A stretch of 64,000 nt of DNA from Oscillospiraceae bacterium (GTDB lineage: Bacteria > Bacillota > Clostridia > Oscillospirales > Ruminococcaceae). The position numbers were made by a program, and so were the translations under genes. The stretch covers positions 37,305 to 101,304 of the forward strand of contig WRBI01000004.1 in assembly GCA_009784625.1 (NCBI GenBank), given 5' to 3'. The notes under the pieces were generated by a model. The model was given only the letters and a program-made list of their open reading frames with translations, was not told the origin of the DNA and ran no database searches. Below, one piece after another: positions 32,418 through 40,478 of the stretch (positions are counted from its first letter, which is position 1; each line of letters opens with the position of its first letter).

Positions 32418-32866
32418 GCGGCCGTCGGTTCCCGATCTTCATTTCACTGGAGGAAAAGCGGGTGCTGGTTGTGGGCGGCGGCCAGGTAGCCGCGCGGCGG
32501 GTGAATGTTTTGCTCAGTTTTGGCGCGGCCGTCACCGTTGTGTCGCCCAAACTTTGCCCACAGTTGGCACAAATGACCGATCAGATCGAGTGGCGGCAAG
32601 AGCATTACAGCGGAATCGCACAAGATTATATGCTGATCATCGCCGCAACAAACGACCGTCAAGTCAACCGCCAAATCGGCGTGGAGGCCAAAGCATTAGG
32701 TCTGCCGGTCAGCGTGGCCGACGCCAAAGAGGAATCGACTTTCTGGTTCCCGGCCATTGCGCGGGGGGCGGGGGTGGTCGCGGGAATTGTGTCTGAGGAT
32801 GGCGATCATCGGCGGGCCAGACAGGCGGCCAAGTTGGTGCGCGAGGCGTTAAAGGGGGAAAATTGA
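32414..32866 (+). CDS. Precorrin-2 dehydrogenase (SirC/CysG N-domain type), short form
   Basis: 150 residues. NAD-binding Rossmann start 'RVLVVGGGQVAARRVNVLLSFGAAVTVVSP', the catalytic Asp in 'LIIAATNDRQVN', and 'STFWFPAIARGAGVVAGIVSEDG', all typical of siroheme synthase N-domains. It oxidises precorrin-2 to sirohydrochlorin. It is shorter than stand-alone SirC/Met8p (around 200 residues), lacking the C-terminal helical dimer domain, so iron chelation by this protein is doubtful; a separate chelatase may be encoded elsewhere. It overlaps both neighbours (ATGA and TGATG) in the siroheme operon. Confidence 0.9.
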   Translation: MSGRRFPIFISLEEKRVLVVGGGQVAARRVNVLLSFGAAVTVVSPKLCPQLAQMTDQIEWRQEHYSGIAQDYMLIIAATNDRQVNRQIGVEAKALGLPVSVADAKEESTFWFPAIARGAGVVAGIVSEDGDHRRARQAAKLVREALKGEN

Positions 32867-33747
32867 TGGCAAAGACCGTGCGAATCGGCACCCGGAAAAG
32901 CAAGCTGGCTGTCATTCAGGCCGAGCTGGTGGCATCCGCCATCCGGGCAGCTCATCCCGAAATCGAAATCGAGCTGGTTAAGATTACAACCACCGGGGAT
33001 CAAATCCTGGATAAGACGCTGGATCAAATCGGCGGCAAGGGGCTGTTCGTCAAAGAGCTGGATCAGGCGCTGCTGCGCGGCGAGGTTGATATCTGTGTGC
33101 ACAGTTACAAGGATATGCCGATGGAGGACAACCCCGAGCTGCCGGTTGTCGCGGTCAGCGAGCGGGAAGACGCGCGCGATGTGCTCGTTTTGCCAGCGGG
33201 GGTGGATCAGCTCGACCCCGCCAAGCCGGTCGGATGTTGCAGCAGCCGGCGGCAGGTTCAGCTGGCCGAACTCTATCCCGGCGCGCGGGTTCAGCCGGTG
33301 CGCGGCAATGTCCTCACCCGGCTGGAAAAACTGGATAGCGGTGCGTTTTCGGCGTTGATTCTGGCGGCGGCCGGGCTAAAACGACTGGGGCTCTGGCCGC
33401 GGGTAAGCCGGGCATTTGAAACAGGAGAGATGATCCCCGCCGTTTGTCAGGGGATTCTGGCCGTGCAGGGCCGGGTGGGCGAGGATTACAGCTACTTGTC
33501 CGGATACAACAGCCCTGAAAGCGTAGCCGTGGCAGCCGCCGAACGGGCGTTTGTCCGGGCGCTGGGGATCGGCTGTGGCGGGCCGGTCGGCGTTTTCGCG
33601 CAGATTGATGGTGAGGCGCTGACCCTGCGCGGGATGCGCGGGGAGGGGGGCGTCATACACAGGGCGCAAATCATTGGAGACCGGGCGCGGGCGCAGGAAC
33701 TGGGCGAGCAATTGGCGCAAAAAATACAATTGGCAGGTGACTTATGA
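32866..33747 (+). CDS. hemC: Porphobilinogen deaminase (hydroxymethylbilane synthase)
   Basis: 293 residues. Family blocks: 'RIGTRKSKLAVIQAELV', 'DKTLDQIGGKGLFVKELDQALLRGEVDICVHSYKDMP', 'REDARDVLV', 'GCCSSRRQVQL', 'RGNVLTRLEKL' and 'AAAGLKRLG'. The cofactor-binding Cys is in 'ALGIGCGGPVG'. It joins four porphobilinogens into hydroxymethylbilane. The ATG at 32866 follows GGGGG by seven bases and overlaps the preceding stop (TGATG). The gene ends overlapping cobA-hemD by four bases. Confidence 0.96.
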   Translation: MAKTVRIGTRKSKLAVIQAELVASAIRAAHPEIEIELVKITTTGDQILDKTLDQIGGKGLFVKELDQALLRGEVDICVHSYKDMPMEDNPELPVVAVSEREDARDVLVLPAGVDQLDPAKPVGCCSSRRQVQLAELYPGARVQPVRGNVLTRLEKLDSGAFSALILAAAGLKRLGLWPRVSRAFETGEMIPAVCQGILAVQGRVGEDYSYLSGYNSPESVAVAAAERAFVRALGIGCGGPVGVFAQIDGEALTLRGMRGEGGVIHRAQIIGDRARAQELGEQLAQKIQLAGDL

Positions 33748-35285
33748 GCCGGATTGGAAAAGTGTTTTTGGTGGGTGCGGGCCCGGGCAGCGGCGGACTT
33801 TTGACATTGCGCGGCAAGCAGGTAATCGAACAGGCTGACCTCGTTTTGTACGACCGCTTGGTTGGCCGTGAAGTTTTGGAGATGATACCTGACAGCGCGG
33901 AAAAAATGCATGTCGGCAAGAGTTGCGGCAGACACCGGGTTTCTCAGGATGAAATCAATGAGATGTTGGTCAGGTGCGCGGGCGAGGGCAAACAGGTGGT
34001 CCGTCTCAAAGGCGGGGACCCTTATCTTTTTGGCCGGGGGGCCGAAGAATTGGATGCGGTTCTGGCGGCCGGTATCCCGTTCGAAGTAGTGCCGGGGGTG
34101 AGTTCGGCCATCGCTGTACCCGCTTTTGCGGGGATTCCGGTCAGCCACCGCGAATTTTCCTCCTCTGTGCACATTATTACCGCCCACCGAAAAAAAGGCG
34201 CTCCGCCTGAGATCGACTATCAAAGCTTGGTCAAATGTGGCGGTACACTGGTATTTCTGATGGGTATTCGCACTATGTCTGCGGTTACTGAGGGGCTGCT
34301 GTCCGGCGGGATGGACGGAAAAACACCGGCCGCCCTGATCGAGAACGGCACCCGACCAAACCAGCGGAGTGCGGTCTCAACACTGGCCGAGATTTCGACG
34401 GTTAGCCGGGAACGCGGTTTTTCGCCGCCCTCCATTTTGGCGGTTGGCGAGGTCTGCGGGCTGGCCGGGCGGATGAACTGGTTCGAGCGCTTGCCGCTGT
34501 GCGGGGTGGGGGTCATCGTCACCCGCCCGCGGGGGAGAGATGACCTTTCCCGCCAACTGCGCGAGTTGGGCGCGGATGTGATCGGCTTCCCCTGTGCCCA
34601 GACTGCGCCTTTGCCTGTTCCCGGTGAGGTCGCGGGACGGTTTGCCGGCCAAGATTGGATTGTCTTCACCAGCACGGCCGGCGTCGGGCGTTTTTTTGAG
34701 ACGCTAAGGGAGCAGGCGATCGATCTGCGCAGTTTGGCGCAGGTAAAGTTCGCTGCCATCGGGTCCAAAACAGCGGGAGCGCTGGCCGGGTTCGGGATCA
34801 TCGCCGACTACACCCCGGAAACCTACAGCGGGGAGGCGTTGGCCGAGGGATTGCCCCTGGCTGCCGGCCGGACACGGGTGATGCTTTTTCGCGCGCGCGA
34901 AGGCGCACCGTCGATTGTATCCACCCTGCGGGAGAGGGGATTCGAGGTTGAGGATATCCCGGCCTACCGGACAGCGTCCGGAACCCAGACAGCTTGTGAG
35001 ATTCGCGGCTTGGTCAGCGGTGGGAATATTCGGTTTGTAACCTTTACCAGTCCGTCTACCGTACAAGGCTTTGTCGGCGCGCTGGATGGGGTGGTCCTTG
35101 ACCGCGCCGGTTTGACCGCCGTCTGCATCGGAGAGGAAACCGCCGCCGCCGCGCGCAGGCACGGGCTGAAAATAGAGGTGAGTAAGGCGGCGACCTCCGA
35201 GGATATGGTCAAGCGAATCCTCCAGAGCGTGTCGGATGCTGGAACCGAAATATTTGGGTATGAAAACCAATCTGGTGTTGTATAA
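33744..35285 (+). CDS. Fused uroporphyrinogen-III C-methyltransferase and uroporphyrinogen-III synthase (CobA-HemD)
   Basis: 513 residues. Residues 1-245 are SUMT/CobA: 'VFLVGAGPGSGGLLTLRGKQVIEQADLVLYDRLV', 'RLKGGDPYLFGRGAEEL', 'VVPGVSSAIAVPAFAGIPVSHRE' and 'TLVFLMG'. Residues 255-505 are HemD: 'VIVTRPRGRDDLSRQLRELGADV', 'WIVFTSTAGV', 'FTSPSTVQGF' and 'VCIGEETAAAA'. The fusion is common in Clostridia. It closes uro'gen III and methylates it to precorrin-2, the substrate of the dehydrogenase two genes upstream. With hemC this gives the full route from porphobilinogen to sirohydrochlorin, serving AsrC and possibly corrinoid synthesis. Confidence 0.95.
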   Translation: MSRIGKVFLVGAGPGSGGLLTLRGKQVIEQADLVLYDRLVGREVLEMIPDSAEKMHVGKSCGRHRVSQDEINEMLVRCAGEGKQVVRLKGGDPYLFGRGAEELDAVLAAGIPFEVVPGVSSAIAVPAFAGIPVSHREFSSSVHIITAHRKKGAPPEIDYQSLVKCGGTLVFLMGIRTMSAVTEGLLSGGMDGKTPAALIENGTRPNQRSAVSTLAEISTVSRERGFSPPSILAVGEVCGLAGRMNWFERLPLCGVGVIVTRPRGRDDLSRQLRELGADVIGFPCAQTAPLPVPGEVAGRFAGQDWIVFTSTAGVGRFFETLREQAIDLRSLAQVKFAAIGSKTAGALAGFGIIADYTPETYSGEALAEGLPLAAGRTRVMLFRAREGAPSIVSTLRERGFEVEDIPAYRTASGTQTACEIRGLVSGGNIRFVTFTSPSTVQGFVGALDGVVLDRAGLTAVCIGEETAAAARRHGLKIEVSKAATSEDMVKRILQSVSDAGTEIFGYENQSGVV

Positions 35286-35449
35286 TTTTGACAAAATATA
35301 TATTTAGATAGCGAGAATTCGCTAATTACTAGCAATAGCTATAAATATACTGAATCGTATATTCAAAAAGTCAACATAGTATTGCCTTTCGCTTTAGAAT
35401 AGCATATAGTTAAGTATAACAGACAGAAATGGATGGCCGGGCAGCGTGT

Positions 35450-35776
35450 GCGCGGCCATTAAAATCCGTATAGTGTTCACGCCATTCAGTGAATATTATA
35501 CCACGAGCGCAGCCATGGTATAATTGGCCATCGCCGTAGGCGCGGCCATTAAAATCCGTATAATGTTCACGCCACTCAGTGAATATTATACCATGAGCGC
35601 AGCCATGGTATAATTGGCCATCTCCGTAGGCGCGGCTAACAAAATCCGTATAATGTTCACGCCACTCAGTGAATATTATACCATGAGCGCAGCCATGGGT
35701 ATAATTGGCCATCGCCGTAGGCGCGGCCATTAAAATCCGTATAATGTTCACGCCATTCAGTGAATATTATACCATG
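35450..35776. repeat. Tandem array of a 90-bp hairpin repeat (about 3.6 units)
   Basis: Units begin at about 35451, 35541, 35631 and 35722 (period 90, 90, 91). Each has 'CGCGGCCATTAAAATCCGTA', then the near-perfect inverted repeat GTATAATGTTCAC / GTGAATATTATAC around a 7-8 base loop, then 'CATGGTATAATTGGCC'. A GGCC...GGCC stem spans unit borders. Because the period is divisible by three the array is open in a minus-strand frame (35410-35751), which I do not regard as a gene. A solo copy is at 19239-19350. The AT-rich stretch 35286-35449 before it holds nothing recognised. Confidence 0.85.
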
Positions 35777-35816
35777 AGTATAAATTTAATCTGAAAATCT
35801 GAGCGGAGGTAGTTGT

Positions 35817-36509
35817 ATGCCGGAGAAATATATAGCGCTTTCAAAGGTGATTACGGCGGGCATGAAAGTCATTATAGATTTTATGTCCCACGTCAACTCA
35901 GAGAAAGAAATGTACACCCCTTTTCTCACTCTAAACACTGTGGTTGAAGAGATCATCGATGATGAGAGCTTGCTCATTCATATGCCCACCTACAAGGGCG
36001 ACTATTACAAGATGGCCAAAAGTGATCTGATTTATTTGCGCTTTATGACAAAAACCGATCTTTATAGTGTACAGCTAAAATATGACCGGCGGGTGCTTCA
36101 GGGCAGCCTGCTGCTCGCCAAAGTGTATCTGGACGGGCCGATTAGATCTACTCAGGCCAGGGGGTTTTACCGTCTGCCGCACGCACTGAGCGTAACAGTC
36201 GGGTATCTGGATCAAGATGAAGAGGAGCAAAGTTATGAGGCCAGAACGGTCGATATAAGCGCCGGCGGCATGTTGCTGGCCAGCGCGGAGCGCCTGGAAA
36301 ACGGGGCGAACATCACGCTCACTTTTGACATTGGGTCGCCGGTGACGCTAAACGGAACGGCCCTGCGGGTAACCACAAGCGATTCCCCGGCTTATCGGTT
36401 CAGGATCGCGGTGCGGTTCGAGGACCTTCACGAACAGATGCAGAGCAGAATCAGTATGTTCGTCATGCGAAAACAGATGGATCAACGCAAGCGAATCGGG
36501 GATATTTAA
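35817..36509 (+). CDS. PilZ domain protein (c-di-GMP effector, YcgR-like)
   Basis: 230 residues. The N-terminal ~105 residues resemble the YcgR-type beta domain ('EEIIDDESLLIHMPTYKGDYY'). The C-terminal PilZ domain has both ligand motifs: RGFYR (RxxxR, about residue 115) and 'VDISAGGM' (DxSxxG, about residue 150). It should bind cyclic di-GMP and act on motility or surface functions through an unknown partner. It starts at the ATG at 35817 after GGAGGTAG. It is a single gene between the tandem repeat and repeat copy B. No flagellar or pilus gene is nearby; a chemoreceptor gene is 13 kb away. Confidence 0.88.
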   Translation: MPEKYIALSKVITAGMKVIIDFMSHVNSEKEMYTPFLTLNTVVEEIIDDESLLIHMPTYKGDYYKMAKSDLIYLRFMTKTDLYSVQLKYDRRVLQGSLLLAKVYLDGPIRSTQARGFYRLPHALSVTVGYLDQDEEEQSYEARTVDISAGGMLLASAERLENGANITLTFDIGSPVTLNGTALRVTTSDSPAYRFRIAVRFEDLHEQMQSRISMFVMRKQMDQRKRIGDI

Positions 36510-36514
36510 TAGCA

Positions 36515-36676
36515 AGAACCTGTCTTTATAACTCAGCGCACCGCTGCACCAGCGCTTTTTCCGCCGACCTGCGTCAGTTTCCCTTGGAATACATACAGTA
36601 TTCCTGCGAAAAACTTTCTTGCCCGGTGAAAAAATCGCTGTCGCGTCGGCACACTTCGTTTATGAAGACAGGTTCT
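36515..36676. repeat. Inverted-repeat element, copy B (162 bp)
   Basis: The ends pair: AGAACCTGTCTTTATAA (36515-36531) with TTTATGAAGACAGGTTCT (36659-36676). Inside are GGAATAC/GTATTCC (central hairpin) and GCCGAC/GTCGGC. It matches copy A (1593-1743) in layout and core, but stems differ by compensating changes. It begins six bases after the PilZ stop codon. Confidence 0.75.
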
Positions 36677-36717
36677 AAAAGGGAATCGGCAATGACGGCC
36701 GATTCCCTTTTTTGCGT

Positions 36718-37773
36718 TTACCCGGCCGGCCAGTTTTTGGCCAGGGCCGTTATCTCGCCGCGCAGTTTGGCGTGCTCGCGGCCAAGTTTGTCATGCTCAG
36801 CTTTGAGCGTTGTCAGTTCGGCCAGCAGCTGTGATTGTGCCTGCGGGTCGGCCGGCGAAGTCACCGCCGACGTGCCGGGCGGCAAAAGCGAGACGTTCAC
36901 AGCGTCCGCCCAGCCGAAAACAATGCCGGGCGTGATGCTTTCCAGATGATAGGGACGAGGGTTGTGCGGGGCGGTGGCGGTTACTCTGCATTCGGCAGCC
37001 GTGCGGATTTGCCCGGTTTTCGCGTCGCTCGAAAGAAAGACCGGCCCACCGGCAAAGTGTACCCGGTCGCCCCGCACGAATCCTTGTGCGGCAGTGGCCG
37101 GCGTGGATTTTGCGCCATTCAGGTTTGTGTAAAATTTTTGCACCTGCGCGCTGAACGCCTCCCAGCGGGGCAGCAGAAAGAGCGGGCAGTTCTTGGTCGC
37201 ACCGGCCACAATCCGCTCGGGGTGGCCCATGAAGTAGTTGTGGGTGTAAAGGTCGGTCGGCGGCGCAAGGCTGAGTTCGGTCATCAGCCAGGCTGTGAGG
37301 ATGGCCGCGCTCTCTTGGGTTTGGGAGTCGCTGCCGATTACCTCAATTGCGATGGTGTCCAAATTCCCGCCAATGGCCTGCCCCGCCCGCTTGGATGCCC
37401 GGCGGGTACTTCCGTCGGATGCGTGCCAGCCCTGTTCGGTCAGGGATAAAAGCTGCCAGATTGCCCGTTTCCAGACATAGAAGTGAACGACCACACCGGC
37501 CATGTTGGCGTTTGGCCAGGTAGCCCTGGCGTACTGCTCGGCCGGCGTTGTGCCGGCCGGGGCCGCGATCTCGCTGGTATTATGAATGGTAATCCCGCGG
37601 GCCTTTCCGCTGCCGCCCAGCGGGGCGGCGGGTTTCATCCGCCCACCCTGCGGGACATGCGCGGCGATCTGCCGCGGCGCGCGCGCATTGTCCGGTATAA
37701 TTTTTTCGTTTATGGTCAACCTTAAGTCCCCCGGGCCAATCTCCCGGACCCGGTCGGGCGTTAAAAATGCCAT
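36718..37773 (-). CDS. N-acetylmuramoyl-L-alanine amidase (phage-type endolysin, Amidase_2)
   Basis: 351 residues. The catalytic domain (about residues 35-210) has 'ARGITIHNTSE' (first zinc His), 'VHFYVWKRAIWQLL', 'QGWHASDG', 'TIAIEV' and 'THNYFMGHPERIV' with later ligands, then 'CPLFLLPRWEAF'. A middle region (about 235-300) is SH3-like in look ('GFVRGDRVHFAGGPVF') and may bind cell wall; a short coiled coil ends the protein. No signal peptide, so a holin would be needed for release, and one is encoded just upstream with 13-base overlap. It ends a three-gene lysis cassette with no other phage genes around it. Confidence 0.88.
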   Translation of the reverse strand: MAFLTPDRVREIGPGDLRLTINEKIIPDNARAPRQIAAHVPQGGRMKPAAPLGGSGKARGITIHNTSEIAAPAGTTPAEQYARATWPNANMAGVVVHFYVWKRAIWQLLSLTEQGWHASDGSTRRASKRAGQAIGGNLDTIAIEVIGSDSQTQESAAILTAWLMTELSLAPPTDLYTHNYFMGHPERIVAGATKNCPLFLLPRWEAFSAQVQKFYTNLNGAKSTPATAAQGFVRGDRVHFAGGPVFLSSDAKTGQIRTAAECRVTATAPHNPRPYHLESITPGIVFGWADAVNVSLLPPGTSAVTSPADPQAQSQLLAELTTLKAEHDKLGREHAKLRGEITALAKNWPAG

Positions 37774-38093
37774 TCGTCCTCATCCTCTTTCATGACGGAT
37801 TGTCCGCACTTTAGATCGTTTACGCAGCATTCGACCGCAGCGCTCGCATCTTCACTGTCTATCCGGCCAAGGTGAGTGTCAATCAGCCGCAGGGCGTAAA
37901 TTTTCTTCGCTTGCCCGCTCCCCGGTTGAGTGTGCAGCTGTTCGGCGGCTTTGACCGCGATTTTTGCCCAAGCGAGCAGGCGTTCCAGCCGCTGTGCGCT
38001 CATCCGGCTTTTGATCAGTGGGATGATCAATGCGGTAAAAACCACCCAGGCCAGCGCGGATAGTGCTTGTAAAACAGGTGTCAGATCAATCAT
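37761..38093 (-). CDS. Phage holin, LLH-like family
   Basis: 110 residues. One N-terminal transmembrane helix (about residues 5-27, 'VLQALSALAWVVFTALIIPL'), then an amphipathic, charged region ('RLERLLAWAKIAVKAAEQL') and 'GSGQAKKIYALRLIDTHL', which fits the LL-H-type holins of Gram-positive phages. It would form membrane lesions to let the amidase reach the wall. ATG at 38093 has AGAGGTG five bases upstream. It lies 10 bp after the XhlA-like gene and overlaps the amidase start. Confidence 0.75.
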   Translation of the reverse strand: MIDLTPVLQALSALAWVVFTALIIPLIKSRMSAQRLERLLAWAKIAVKAAEQLHTQPGSGQAKKIYALRLIDTHLGRIDSEDASAAVECCVNDLKCGQSVMKEDEDEWHF

Positions 38094-38103
38094 AATGTCA
38101 CCT

Positions 38104-38553
38104 CTAATAATAATAGTAAGAACCGACCGAGTTTGATACAACGCCGGCTACCACACTGCCCACCAAAATGGCGATCAGCAGGGCGATTACCTGTTTGACC
38201 AAACTCCTCCACCTGGCGGCGGGTTCGCGCTCGATCGCCTCAACTTTTTCGGTGAGGCTTTGCAGGCTTTTCTCAAAGCGCTTGGTCTCCCGGCAGGAAA
38301 GCTCGACCGCCCCGATCCGCTCGCCTTGCGATTTGATCGAGCGCTCCATCCGCCCGACGCTGGCGTCCACCCGCTCGGTCAACAGCTTGACTTGGGTCGC
38401 CAGCCCTTCGATGTTTGAGGCCAGTATGTGAATCCCTTTTGTGATCCCGTCATTTTGGTCGATCCGCCGGTGGGCAGACTTTGTGTTTTCCCATAAAGCG
38501 GAAATCTCACCCCTTTGCTCTAATAGTTGCGCGGATATTTGATCTTCGTTCAT
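38104..38553 (-). CDS. XhlA-like coiled-coil membrane protein of the lysis cassette
   Basis: 149 residues: a long predicted coiled coil (about residues 1-115, heptad-like, with 'IEGLATQVKLLTERVDASVGRMERSIKSQ') and one C-terminal transmembrane helix ('VIALLIAILVGSVVAGVVSN'), ending in four Tyr. This is the layout of hemolysin XhlA-type proteins that work with holins and amidases in PBSX-like phages, though longer than typical XhlA (around 90). AGGAGGAGGG precedes the ATG. It is the first gene of the cassette; the upstream 250 bp contain a terminator for the previous transcript and a small CCCCTT/AAGGGG hairpin (38587-38602). Confidence 0.6.
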   Translation of the reverse strand: MNEDQISAQLLEQRGEISALWENTKSAHRRIDQNDGITKGIHILASNIEGLATQVKLLTERVDASVGRMERSIKSQGERIGAVELSCRETKRFEKSLQSLTEKVEAIEREPAARWRSLVKQVIALLIAILVGSVVAGVVSNSVGSYYYY

Positions 38554-38635
38554 CCTTAACCCTCCTCCTTATTCATCGCGAAATGTCCCCTTACTAAAGG
38601 GGTGAAACAGGCCGGGATGCAACCTGAAAACGCTA

Positions 38636-38672
38636 CAAAAACGAGGAGCGATTATCTCGCTCCTCGTTTTTG
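38636..38672 (-). terminator. Intrinsic terminator after the enzyme I-like gene
   Basis: ACGAGGAGCGA (38641-38651) pairs with TCGCTCCTCGT (38657-38667) around a five-base loop, with A and T runs on both sides. On the minus strand it lies downstream of the 38811-40478 gene and upstream of the lysis cassette, separating the two transcripts. Confidence 0.85.
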
Positions 38673-38810
38673 TATATCTTCATAAAATATGTTAATTAAA
38701 ACGTAAAATACTAGTCAAAAAGACTCGGACAATTTGTGTATGGCCGTGTGCAAAAACAATGCGTGTCTGCAAACACAAGAGTGGGGGTTTTAGCTCCGGC
38801 GGCTCGCCGA

Positions 38811-40478
38811 TTAAAGCCGCTCAGCCCAGTTTTGCTTGAGGTATTGCACAACTTCTTCGGCGGTGGAAAGCGCTAAAATCTCGGGCAGGCGCTCTTGCCA
38901 GTAAACATACCGCAAGTTTACGCACTGGTTCCGTGCGCTCGGCAGCAACGCCGGGTGCACGCTGAGCGCGCTCGCCCCGCACCCCACTAAAAAGGGGATC
39001 ATCATCGGGTCGCAGGCGATCTCACCGGCTACCACCACCGGCCGGCCGGCACTTTGGGCCGCCTGTATGGTTTCGTGTATCAGCCGCAAGAAAGCGGGGT
39101 GAAAGACCAGGCCTCGCTCTTCCGGTTTTTTCGCGATCCTGTCTATGGCCAGTGTGTATCCGGCCAGCACGTCCGTCTCTATAACCAGAAAATCGGCCTC
39201 TTTGACCAGTGAGGACGCGTTGAGCGCTGAGATCGGTGTTTCGATTACCGCGCCAAGGCGCATCTGCGTATCAAAGCCAAGCTTGCGCTCAAGCAGCACG
39301 GCCTTGCAGTCGTCGAACAGTTTGCGCACTTGGCAAAGCCCTTGTCCACCGGTCAGTGCGATCTCCACCTTGCCGAAAGCCGAGGCTCTGAGCAGTGCGG
39401 AAAAAGCTGCCCGGAGCTGCTGTTCTTTGGGGGATGGGGATTTCCGCTCAGCCCAATCAGGGGAGATCTCCGGCCTTGCGGCCAACCCCTCGACCGTGAT
39501 GATGGCCGAGCGGCCCTCCAGCGCGCGGGTGAGCGCTTTGTAGACCAGAAACTGTTGCTGTTCGACTTTACTGGTTGTTGTACCGGCCGCCTGTTCCAGA
39601 TAGGGCACACATCCGCCGTCCATCCCATATTCAAGGGCTTGCGAGACATCACCCAGCGCGGTCAGCGCGGCCAGCAGCTTTACCGGCCTGCCGTCCCGGG
39701 TCTGGGTGTCGCGTTCGCGGTGGGTTTCCTGCCGCTTGCGCTCCACGCTTTGCAGCCGCTGCCGGTCCTGGTAACGGCCGACCTCCTCAATCGTTGGCCG
39801 GATAATGACCTCGCCAGCCCGGCCGTCCGCAATCAGCCCCTCACCGTCTTTGACCAGCTTACAGACATTTTTTACGCCGATTAGATGGGGGATTCGCGCC
39901 GCCTGGGTCAGGATAGCAAGATGTGAGTGCGGACTGCCCCCCTCGGTCAGGATGGCGGCGATTTTTTCGACAGGCATACAGACCAGCACACTCGCGTGCA
40001 GGTCGTCGGCCACAATCACGCTTCCCTCGGTGATATGGCTGTAATCGGCCGGTTTTTCCCCGGCCAGTATGCCGAGCAGGCGGTGTTTGATATCCCGAAA
40101 ATCGGCTTCGCGCGCGCGCATAAGTCGGTCACTCATCTCAGAAAAGAGCGTGGTGTAGCCGTCCAGCACATGGGCGAGCGCGCCTCCGGCTGAGTGGCTC
40201 TGCCGCTTGATCTGCTCTTCGATCGCCTCCATAAAGTCGAGGTCGCGGACAATGGCGATCTGTGCGGCGATGATGGCCGACTCCGACTCGCCGAAAGATT
40301 GTCGGGCGAGCTTACATGCAGCCGACACCTGTTCGCAGAAGACCTCGACCGCCTCTTCCATCCGCCGCAGCTCAAGGCCGGGGTCGACTTTTTGCGGCGT
40401 GAGTACCCATTGCCGTGCTTTTGCGATTACGGCGCGGCCAATTCCAATGCCGGGGGATGCTGTCACTGCCTTTATCAT
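38811..40478 (-). CDS. PTS enzyme I-like protein with degenerate PEP-binding domain
   Basis: 555 residues, enzyme I length. It starts 'TASPGIGIGRAVIAKA' and has the phospho-His region 'TEGGSPHSHLAILTQAARIPHLIGV'. The C-terminal PEP barrel looks impaired: the usual LRTEF segment reads 'YGMDGGCVPYLEQ'; the IGTNDLTQY motif reads IETDVLAGY; and the active-site Cys of the CGELAGD motif is Ala (VAGEIACDP). So autophosphorylation from PEP by the standard mechanism is doubtful. The ATG at 40478 follows GGAGG. No HPr or PTS permease gene is adjacent. It may be a regulatory paralogue or use another phosphodonor; canonical ptsI function should not be assumed. Confidence 0.75.
   Translation of the reverse strand: MIKAVTASPGIGIGRAVIAKARQWVLTPQKVDPGLELRRMEEAVEVFCEQVSAACKLARQSFGESESAIIAAQIAIVRDLDFMEAIEEQIKRQSHSAGGALAHVLDGYTTLFSEMSDRLMRAREADFRDIKHRLLGILAGEKPADYSHITEGSVIVADDLHASVLVCMPVEKIAAILTEGGSPHSHLAILTQAARIPHLIGVKNVCKLVKDGEGLIADGRAGEVIIRPTIEEVGRYQDRQRLQSVERKRQETHRERDTQTRDGRPVKLLAALTALGDVSQALEYGMDGGCVPYLEQAAGTTTSKVEQQQFLVYKALTRALEGRSAIITVEGLAARPEISPDWAERKSPSPKEQQLRAAFSALLRASAFGKVEIALTGGQGLCQVRKLFDDCKAVLLERKLGFDTQMRLGAVIETPISALNASSLVKEADFLVIETDVLAGYTLAIDRIAKKPEERGLVFHPAFLRLIHETIQAAQSAGRPVVVAGEIACDPMMIPFLVGCGASALSVHPALLPSARNQCVNLRYVYWQERLPEILALSTAEEVVQYLKQNWAERL

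Noticed and set aside
35410..35751. Minus-strand repetitive frame of 113 codons across the 90-bp array
   Set aside because: The period of 90 is divisible by three, so an open frame is expected; it has no ribosome site or homologue-like features and breaks at the extra base.
35450..35776. CRISPR array
   Set aside because: The units are contiguous 90-bp copies without unique spacers, and no cas genes are present.
38811..40478. Plain ptsI (general PTS enzyme I) call
   Set aside because: Several catalytic PEP-site motifs are altered and ptsH is not adjacent.
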